The translations under genes were made by a program, and so were the position numbers. The notes below the pieces were generated by a model that was given only the letters and a program-made list of their open reading frames with translations, did not search any database and was not told the origin of the DNA. This document shows, one piece after another, positions 6,171-11,545 of a stretch of DNA of 15,876 nt (position 1 is its first letter; each line of letters opens with the position of its first letter). The DNA comes from Candidatus Omnitrophota bacterium (GTDB lineage: Bacteria; Omnitrophota; Koll11; Duberdicusellales; 4484-171): contig JAUYCY010000065.1 of the NCBI GenBank assembly GCA_030692055.1, forward strand, positions 1 to 15,876, in the 5' to 3' direction.

Positions 6171-6671
6171 TTGCAGAATGCGAGAATAGACTATCTTGAA
6201 TTTGGGATTGCTTATGGAGATTCGTTTAATTGGTGGATAAATTTCAACAAAAATCCAAACTCGAGATTTATTAGTTTTGATACTTTTACTGGATTTCTTG
6301 AGAAATGGGCTAATTTTGAAAAAGGCGATTTGTCATCCGAAGGGAAAACTCCGCAAATTAACGATAATCGTCATAGTTTTCAGAAAGGCCTTTTCCAAGA
6401 TACGCTACCAGAATGTATTAAATACTTTTCGCTTCAGCAAAAGACGATTATAAACATTGATTGCGACCTATACACGTCTACTCTTTTTGTCCTTACAACA
6501 TTAGCTCCTAAGTTAAAAAAAGACGATATAATAATTTTTGATGATTTTAACGTACGTTATCCTGAAGATGAGTTTCGCGCTTTCTATGAATTCATCAATG
6601 CTTATAAGATTCGCTATAAGGTTATATGTTTCAGTAAAGTCAGAGGCCACTTTGCGATAAAGTTGCTATAA
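6171..6671 (+). CDS. TylF/macrocin-type O-methyltransferase, start lost or non-canonical
   Basis: This is a predicted SAM-dependent methyltransferase of the TylF-like group, which usually methylates sugar hydroxyls in glycans or natural products. Numbered from TTG 6171, it shows Y-L-E-F-G-I-A-Y-G-D-S-F at 8-19 (motif I, SAM binding), F-D-T-F-T-G-F at 36-42, I-N-I-D-C-D-L-Y-T-S-T at 94-104 and I-I-I-F-D-D-F-N at 120-127 (acidic metal/acceptor residues). At 166 aa it is shorter than the usual 220-260. The frame stays open back to 6018 and reads plausibly as family sequence (N-G-G-F-A-L-F-Q-R-L just upstream), yet holds no ATG or GTG in that part and no ribosome binding site. It therefore looks 5'-truncated, or it starts at an unusual codon. 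It lies between tRNA-end-like copies 3 and 4. Probably non-functional, but this is not certain. Confidence 0.7.
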   Translation: MQNARIDYLEFGIAYGDSFNWWINFNKNPNSRFISFDTFTGFLEKWANFEKGDLSSEGKTPQINDNRHSFQKGLFQDTLPECIKYFSLQQKTIINIDCDLYTSTLFVLTTLAPKLKKDDIIIFDDFNVRYPEDEFRAFYEFINAYKIRYKVICFSKVRGHFAIKLL

Positions 6672-6735
6672 GCATTAGTGAGGAAAATAGTATCAAATCT
6701 CGAAACTAGAAAATAAATGGTAGTAACCTCGGAGG

Positions 6736-6825
6736 ATACTGTACACAAAAGTAGATGAGTGCATAATTTACAATGCCGGTAAGAGAATTTTAAAAAGAAG
6801 AATTCAAATCTCTTCGTCCCCGCCA
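6736..6825 (+). repeat. 87-nt block 2 plus CCA, ending like a tRNA 3' end (copy 4)
   Basis: This matches block 1 (4642-4728) at equal length without gaps. The 3' part reads TTCAAATCTCTTCGTCCCCG followed by CCA (6823-6825), the most tRNA-like terminus of the four. The T stem is imperfect (four of five pairs). The shared sequence stops at the position of the tRNA 3' end, as expected for an integration-site remnant. Confidence 0.6.
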
Positions 6826-6837
6826 CCCTACGTTCCA

Positions 6838-7071
6838 GTGAAGAAATTCATAGAAGCAGACTTCGGACGGCAAGCTAACAAAAATCCAAGGTCTACGAAG
6901 CTTACTTCTATGAGAGGATTTCTCGGAAGCGTAGTAGACCCTTCACCCCCGCTTTTTGAGACAAAGGGAAAAACGCCTATCGCTGAGGGGACGCTTTGGA
7001 CGGGAAAACTTTCAGAAACATTGATGGATTTGCTCTTTATAGAAGATCGGGATAGAACTTATCTTAAATAG
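6838..7071 (+). CDS. short ORF, unknown, doubtful
   Basis: A 77-codon frame opens with GTG, 13 nt after the CCA of the fourth tRNA-like fragment. I recognise no family, signal peptide or membrane segment. Codons 20-32 coincide with a partial inverted repeat (GTCTAC near 6891 and GTAGAC near 6932), suggesting repeat-derived sequence. It ends 4 nt from the convergent methyltransferase gene. No clear ribosome binding site is visible. It could be a remnant of a larger gene or an accidental frame. Confidence 0.2.
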   Translation: MKKFIEADFGRQANKNPRSTKLTSMRGFLGSVVDPSPPLFETKGKTPIAEGTLWTGKLSETLMDLLFIEDRDRTYLK

Positions 7072-7075
7072 TATT

Positions 7076-7891
7076 TTAGTTTCTTTCACAAAAAGCAAGT
7101 GATGTCCCTTCTATATGAAAAAATTTCAAGTCGGGCATTTTACGGATAACGGCATCAATAGCTTTAACAACCTCAACACCCTCTTCATAATCGTGCCAAA
7201 TAATAACCCCCGTATTATTTTTTAGTAATTTTAATGCTGTGTATGAATCTTTTAGCGCATAATCATAGCTGTGCGCACCATCAACAAAAACAATATCGAT
7301 GGAATTGTAATAACATTGAAAGTCGTAACTAGCCGAATCCCCATATAGTTGAATAATTTTCGTCTTAAATTGATAATCTGATTTCAAAACTCTTTCTCCC
7401 CGATCTGATTGATTTATTAAAAGTTTGTCATAATCCGTAAGCTTAAGCAACATTTTATCTGCGTTATTATTAGGAAGATCGAGAGTAAATACTTTGCAAT
7501 CCTCCGGAGAATTATAAGCCATATTCAGCGTAGTTCTACCGTTAAATGTCCCAATCTCAAAAATATATTTGGGGTGTACCCTTTTAATAATACCATTAAT
7601 TATAACTAATTCATCGAGAGATACATTTCCGTCTTTACTTTTAGGTTCGAGAACTACTATCTGTTCATCTCCGATAACGGAATTGACCGAAATCGTGGGC
7701 AAGTTAGGATAACACGACATGTTTAAAAACCTCAAGCCAGAATGGTTTAAAATAAATGAAATAGCCTGTCTTCCTTTCTTTGTTATTAATCCCAAGGTTA
7801 TACTGTAGAGCATTAGAATAGCTGAAATAAAATATTTTATACTAAATTTAATAAGTCGCCTAAAGTATCTCATTACCGCGGCATATAACAT
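7076..7891 (-). CDS. class I SAM-dependent methyltransferase with N-terminal membrane segment
   Basis: This is a predicted methyltransferase of the Methyltransf_24-like group; the acceptor is unknown. Residues about 15-36 (F-S-I-K-Y-F-I-S-A-I-L-M-L-Y-S-I-T-L-G-L) form a likely membrane anchor. The Rossmann core begins near residue 88. Motif I is F-E-I-G-T-F-N-G-R-T-T at 111-121, and the acidic residue after the second strand is in T-L-D-L-P (136-140). D-I-V-F-V-D-G-A-H-S-Y-D-Y at 199-211 is the typical D-G-x-H-x-Y signature, followed by I-I-W-H-D-Y at 230-235. The length of 271 aa is normal and the frame is intact. M1 and M7 are both possible starts and neither has a strong ribosome binding site. 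It is the only well-supported gene on the minus strand, which together with its surroundings suggests independent acquisition. Confidence 0.8.
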   Translation of the reverse strand: MLYAAVMRYFRRLIKFSIKYFISAILMLYSITLGLITKKGRQAISFILNHSGLRFLNMSCYPNLPTISVNSVIGDEQIVVLEPKSKDGNVSLDELVIINGIIKRVHPKYIFEIGTFNGRTTLNMAYNSPEDCKVFTLDLPNNNADKMLLKLTDYDKLLINQSDRGERVLKSDYQFKTKIIQLYGDSASYDFQCYYNSIDIVFVDGAHSYDYALKDSYTALKLLKNNTGVIIWHDYEEGVEVVKAIDAVIRKMPDLKFFHIEGTSLAFCERN

Positions 7892-8067
7892 AAAGAAAAG
7901 GTTCGATGCTGTTGGAGGGCTCTAAGCTTGGCATAAAAATATGATAAAAGACATAATACAATAAAAATTAGCGAGAAGGCTGATAAATAAGAAGCAAAAA
8001 GCTTTAAATCACCGTAATTATCTAAAATAGACTTTACACCAAAAATACTCGAGATAAAAAAGGACAT
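7873..8067 (-). CDS. small putative membrane protein upstream of the methyltransferase
   Basis: A 64-codon minus-strand frame whose end overlaps the methyltransferase start by 19 nt. One strong hydrophobic segment (about residues 24-46, L-F-A-S-Y-L-S-A-F-S-L-I-F-I-V-L-C-L-L) would span the membrane, followed by a basic tail. No family is recognised and there is no clear ribosome binding site. It may be the remaining C-terminal piece of a larger membrane protein, or a small protein translationally coupled to the methyltransferase. Confidence 0.35.
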   Translation of the reverse strand: MSFFISSIFGVKSILDNYGDLKLFASYLSAFSLIFIVLCLLSYFYAKLRALQQHRTFSLCYMPR

Positions 8068-8131
8068 CGATAGAGAAAGGTAAAGGATACGGTTTAAGGT
8101 TTACAAGTGTTCATCCTGACTTGAAACTACA

Positions 8132-8160
8132 TTGGTTGCTATTCCTAAAAAATATATAAT
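8132..8160 (+). promoter_or_regulatory. candidate promoter in direct repeat A
   Basis: TTGGTT (8132-8137) and TATAAT (8155-8160) with a 17-bp spacer, at the left end of repeat A, pointing toward the broken recombinase gene. Confidence 0.4.
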
Positions 8161-8290
8161 AAAAGTATACTATATTCATTTGCGGTGTCAAGGTAATCGC
8201 TCGGTTGTATAATAGCGCGCCACTTTCTTGTTAGCCGTGCGAAGCCAATTAATTAATAAAATAAGTATTGCTGAGGATTACGATTTAGTT
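8134..8290 (+). repeat. direct repeat A (about 155 bp) left of the broken recombinase
   Basis: This aligns with repeat B (8850-9003). Shared blocks include TATAATAAAA, GATGTCAAGG (GGTGTCAAGG here), CTTGTAT/GGTTGTAT, and an identical 26-bp core at 8248-8273. Overall similarity is perhaps three quarters by eye, with small gaps. It lies 718 bp from its partner. Confidence 0.7.
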
Positions 8291-8823
8291 TATAAAGTTT
8301 TATAGAAACTATTATTGTTCAGCAAAGCTAGGGCTAAGATTTGGTGAGGTGGCTACTCTTAAATGGAAGAATATAAATTTTGATGACAATACCATAAAAA
8401 TAATTCGTGATGAGACTTTTAATCCCAAGGGCAGAAGTAAAAAAAATAGAAAGCCAAAAGAACACATTATACCTACAAGTATAGATGTGGCAGAAATGTT
8501 AAAATCCTTACCACGTTCAAGTAAATACATATTTCTTAAAGACGGAAAACCTATAGACAGAGAAGAGAAAAGCTTCAAAAAGTGGATTATAGCAATAGTG
8601 AGGGGAACAGAGCTGGAAGGAATGATTCGCTTCCACGGGCTAAGGCACATTACAGGGGATATTCCGGGGAATGCCGGGTGGGACATCTTTAAGATAAAAG
8701 AATTTTTTAGGCCACAGCGACACTGAAACAACGGAGCGATATATCCTAATTGCGGACAAAACTAAACAGGAAATGGCTGGAATGCTTGGAGATTTTTTTA
8801 AAAATACTAAACAAAAATACTAA
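8289..8823 (+). pseudogene. tyrosine recombinase (phage-type integrase) remnant, truncated and frameshifted
   Basis: This is the catalytic domain of a tyrosine recombinase. The readable part begins after a TAG at 8286-8288 and gives K-L-G-L-R-F-G-E-V (first catalytic Arg), then L-K-W-K-N-I-N-F-D and R-F-H-G-L-R-H (box II His-x-x-Arg). The frame then breaks at a run of six T (8703-8708). With five T it would continue E-F-L-G-H-S-D-T-E-T-T-E-R-Y, supplying the conserved Gly-His and the catalytic Tyr, and run to TAA at 8821-8823. The core-binding and arm-binding N-terminal half (some 150-200 residues) is absent. It is therefore dead twice over. An uninterrupted frame of 125 codons from GTG 8349 exists but stops at 8726. 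It is flanked by ~155-bp direct repeats and lies near tRNA-end-like fragments, the usual targets of this enzyme family. Confidence 0.85.
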
Positions 8824-8849
8824 ACATAGCCGAGATTTTCCGGTGTTTT

Positions 8850-9003
8850 GTTTGCTATTTCTACAGAAAAATGTATAATAAAAATATAACCTATTCGTTC
8901 GCGATGTCAAGGTTAATCATTCGCTTGTATGCAGGTGTGTTTTTATTACTCGCGCTAAGCCGATTAATTAATAAAATAAGTATTGCTGGGAATTAGGGTT
9001 TAC
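8850..9003 (+). repeat. direct repeat B (about 155 bp) between recombinase remnant and cysD
   Basis: Partner of repeat A. The identical 26-bp core is at 8963-8988. It ends about 85 nt upstream of cysD and carries the best promoter candidate for that gene. Confidence 0.7.
8852..8879 (+). promoter_or_regulatory. candidate promoter for the cysD-porin genes
   Basis: TTGCTA (8852-8857) and TATAAT (8874-8879) with a 16-bp spacer, inside repeat B. The predicted start near 8886 gives a leader of about 200 nt before cysD. No known sulfur riboswitch consensus was recognised in that leader. Confidence 0.45.
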
Positions 9004-9088
9004 TTTAGCCAGTTTATTAAAAAAACATTATTTATGGTAAAGCAGGCGATATGATCCGATTAAAATTTTAGATATAGCAACAATAATC

Positions 9089-9892
9089 ATGAGTTATTTA
9101 TGCGATTTAGAAAACAAAAGTATTTATATAATCAGAGAAGCCTATGCTCGTTTCAGAAACATAGCCCTTCTTTGGTCCATTGGGAAAGATTCCACTTCCC
9201 TTTTATGGATCACCCGCAAAGCCTTCTTCGGAAAAATCCCCTTTCCCGTCATGCACATAGACACTGGTTTTAAATTCGAGGAGATTTATCAGTTTAGAGA
9301 CAAATATACTAAAGAGTGGGGGTTAAAACTCATCATCAGTAAAAACGAACAAGCCTTAAAAGAAGGGATGAATCCTAATAAAGGCGAAAAATTTGAGTGT
9401 TGCAATGCCTTAAAGACAGCCGCGCTGAAGATGACCATAAAAGAATATGGCTTAAAAGCTTTATTATTAGCCATTAGAAGAGATGAACATGGCATAAGAG
9501 CAAAAGAGAGGTATTTTTCACCACGAAGCGCTGATTTTACTTGGGATTATCAAAATCAACCCGCGGAACTTTGGGATTTATATAAATCCCAAATTGTCGA
9601 AGAACAGCATTTTCGTATTCACCCAATGCTGCACTGGACTGAGCTGGACATTTGGAGATACATTAAGAAAGAAAAGATACCCATGGTAAACCTTTATTTT
9701 GCTAAGAATGGCAAAAGATATAGAAGCATAGGTTGTAAAACTTGCTGTATGCCGGTTAATTCTAATGCTAACACTATACGTAAAATAGTAAAGGAGCTTG
9801 AGACAACAAAAGAAGCAGAGCGTAGCGGCAGAGCCCAGGATAAAGAGAATGCTTACACTATGCAAAAATTAAGATCCCTTGGTTACATGTAA
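9089..9892 (+). CDS. cysD: sulfate adenylyltransferase (ATP sulfurylase) small subunit CysD
   Basis: CysD makes adenosine 5'-phosphosulfate and pyrophosphate from sulfate and ATP, with GTP hydrolysis by CysN driving the reaction in the cytoplasm. The PP-loop is S-I-G-K-D-S at 30-35, followed by A-F-F-G-K-I-P-F-P and H-I-D-T-G-F-K-F, typical of CysD. The R-x-x-G-C segment is R-Y-R-S-I-G-C-K-T-C-C at 210-220. The family C-terminus is E-R-S-G-R-A-Q-D-K-E...L-R-S-L-G-Y-M (244-267). At 267 aa it is slightly shorter than the E. coli enzyme but looks complete. The C-terminal E-R-x-G-R motif favours CysD over the related PAPS reductase. No good ribosome binding site precedes ATG 9089. The porin gene follows closely, and the partner subunit cysN is 4.6 kb downstream after the transporter genes. 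Confidence 0.92.
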   Translation: MSYLCDLENKSIYIIREAYARFRNIALLWSIGKDSTSLLWITRKAFFGKIPFPVMHIDTGFKFEEIYQFRDKYTKEWGLKLIISKNEQALKEGMNPNKGEKFECCNALKTAALKMTIKEYGLKALLLAIRRDEHGIRAKERYFSPRSADFTWDYQNQPAELWDLYKSQIVEEQHFRIHPMLHWTELDIWRYIKKEKIPMVNLYFAKNGKRYRSIGCKTCCMPVNSNANTIRKIVKELETTKEAERSGRAQDKENAYTMQKLRSLGYM

Positions 9893-9952
9893 TTTTTACA
9901 GTTCGGATAGTTTAGAGACAAGCAGATGACTATTCAAACAATGGGGTGGTGT

Positions 9953-11305
9953 ATGAGAATGTGTAGAATTTTTGTTTGCGCGGTTACCTTAGCATTTATA
10001 GCAAATATTGCCTTGGCAGGAGAGGTTGATATATTGGTGCGAAAATTAGTAGAGAAAGGAATATTGACGCCCAGCGAAGCTCGGCAGATTATAGCAGAGA
10101 CTAAAGAAGAAGCGAAGAAAGAAGCTCAACAGATTATAGCAGCGACTAAAGAAGAAACAAAGAAAGAGATTGCGCAAGGCAAATATTCTTCACTTCCGTC
10201 ATGGGTACAGAACACTAAACTTAGAGGAGATTTTAGGTTAAGGTATCAATATGACCATGCGAAATTTTTAGCAAATTCTACAACAAATAAAAATGGAGAC
10301 CAGCACAGAGCTAGAATTCGCATGCGCCTTGGAATTGAAAGTAAAGTTAACGATAAATTATTAGCAGGCGTTGGTATTGCTACCGGTAAATCTGATGCTA
10401 GTGGTGACGCTGCTCGTTCTACCGATATAACACTCGGCGGTGACGGAGGGTTTGGTAAGGAACCGATTGCATTAGACTACGCTTTCGCACAATACAGTCC
10501 TACTTCCTGGGCCACATTAGTTGGCGGTAAATTCAAAAATCCATTATGGGAACCAGGAGACCTTATATGGGATACCGATATCAATCCCGAAGGCGGCGCT
10601 ATTAAATTGAGCACTACAAAATTGCTACTCAATACAGAATTATTCATGAACGCCGGAGTTTTATTAGTTGAAAATAAAAACAATTGGTCAGCTGACCCAA
10701 CTCTTTTTGCAGTGCAGCCTGGTATTGTTTATAATTTTAACGAAAAAATAAAATTAAAAGGCGCTTTTTCTTTCTACGATTTTACCGATGCCCGCGGGAA
10801 AGTCCTAAGCGGTTCTTCCGGAACCAACAGCGGTGCTAGCACCGGATTATGGTATAGCTACAGAAATATCATTCCTGCAATGGAATTAGGAATAAAAGAG
10901 CCATTAAAATTTTTAAGGTTGGATCTTCCGTATTTTGGTCTCTTTGGAGAATATGTCCAAAATGTAGCGCTTCAGTCCAACGACAATACCAGCGATGACA
11001 ACACTGGCTACATGCTTGGATTTAAGTTTGGTACCGAAAAAATAGAAAAGTGGAAAGATTGGCAGTTCAGATATAATTATGTAATGTTGGAAAAAGACGC
11101 TATTTTGGATATTTTGCCAGATTCTACTCGCTATAGTGGGAAGACAGGAATTAGATCGCATAAAGTTATGTTCGACTGGGGCTTAGGAAAAAATACCTGG
11201 CTTGGTTTTAATTATTATTACGCCTGGCAGCTTAAAGGAAACTTTGGCTCTACTCAGTCTAAACCGGCAACTGTAGCACAAGTTGACTGGAATTTACAGT
11301 TTTAA
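9953..11305 (+). CDS. outer-membrane beta-barrel porin with N-terminal coiled coil
   Basis: This is a predicted trimer-type porin ('putative porin', Porin_5-like), likely letting small anions cross the outer membrane for the importer encoded next. The start at 9953 is preferred because it yields a compact signal peptide (M-R-M-C-R-I-F-V-C-A, hydrophobic core, cleavage after A-L-A). An in-frame ATG at 9926 adds nine residues. The mature N-terminus has V-x-x-L-V-E-K-G-I-L-T-P-S-E-A, then a charged helical stretch with a duplicated 15-residue unit. From L-R-G-D-F-R-L-R-Y onward, alternating strands (R-A-R-I-R-M-R-L-G-I-E, N-T-E-L-F-M-N-A-G-V, and others) run to the C-terminal V-D-W-N-L-Q-F ending in Phe, the outer-membrane assembly signal. 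It starts 60 nt after cysD (33 nt if ATG 9926 is used) and is probably co-transcribed. The substrate is inferred only from context. Confidence 0.85.
   Translation: MRMCRIFVCAVTLAFIANIALAGEVDILVRKLVEKGILTPSEARQIIAETKEEAKKEAQQIIAATKEETKKEIAQGKYSSLPSWVQNTKLRGDFRLRYQYDHAKFLANSTTNKNGDQHRARIRMRLGIESKVNDKLLAGVGIATGKSDASGDAARSTDITLGGDGGFGKEPIALDYAFAQYSPTSWATLVGGKFKNPLWEPGDLIWDTDINPEGGAIKLSTTKLLLNTELFMNAGVLLVENKNNWSADPTLFAVQPGIVYNFNEKIKLKGAFSFYDFTDARGKVLSGSSGTNSGASTGLWYSYRNIIPAMELGIKEPLKFLRLDLPYFGLFGEYVQNVALQSNDNTSDDNTGYMLGFKFGTEKIEKWKDWQFRYNYVMLEKDAILDILPDSTRYSGKTGIRSHKVMFDWGLGKNTWLGFNYYYAWQLKGNFGSTQSKPATVAQVDWNLQF
10085..10174 (+). repeat. tandem 45-bp duplication in the porin coiled coil
   Basis: Units 10085-10129 and 10130-10174 encode Q-I-I-A-E-T-K-E-E-A-K-K-E-A-Q and Q-I-I-A-A-T-K-E-E-T-K-K-E-I-A. 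DNA identity is high, with only a few substitutions. This looks like a recent in-frame lengthening of the periplasmic helical stalk. Confidence 0.8.
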
Positions 11306-11331
11306 TCGACGCGCAGAAATCCCTGGCGCTT

Positions 11332-11527
11332 TAGGCCCTTCCTTTATAAGGAATTAGTAAGGCCTATCCCCGTGGGATTAGCCCGGGGATGAATGCGCCA
11401 AAGATTATCCCGACGAGGTCGCCAAAATTATTGTAAAGAATTTTGGCGTATGTAGCCCAACAGGGCATCCTGGTGGATAGCCGAGTCGGGGTTATAGAGA
11501 AACCTCGGGTTTTAACCAGAGGAGGTT
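11332..11527 (+). promoter_or_regulatory. highly structured leader upstream of the transporter genes
   Basis: Four consecutive foldings are visible. (1) TAGGCC/GGCCTA with inner TTCCTT/AAGGAA (11332-11366). (2) A CCCCG..CGGGG hairpin (about 11368-11388). (3) A three-way junction closed by CCCGAC/GTCGGG (11409-11414 with 11485-11490), holding the perfect hairpin CGCCAAAATT/AATTTTGGCG (11420-11429 with 11439-11448) and CCAaCAGG-GCAT-CCTGgTGG (11457-11476). (4) AACCTC/GAGGTT (11501-11506 with 11522-11527), masking an SD-like GGAGG just before the real SD. It matches no riboswitch consensus I know. Partial likeness to the repeats at 4377 and 152-180 suggests repeat ancestry. Confidence 0.5.
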
Positions 11528-11545
11528 CATTAGGAGGGTAAATAA

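Noticed and set aside
4642..6825. CRISPR array
   Set aside because: The repeated motif has irregular spacing (about 210-960 bp) with genes between copies, and no cas genes are present.
9089..9892. PAPS/APS reductase instead of CysD
   Set aside because: The C-terminal E-R-S-G-R-A-Q-D-K motif and the presence of cysN in the same cluster fit CysD better; reductases have a different C-terminal cysteine motif.
11332..11545. Known S-box, TPP, cobalamin or molybdenum-cofactor riboswitch
   Set aside because: None of the conserved sequence boxes I know for these classes is present, although the leader is clearly structured.
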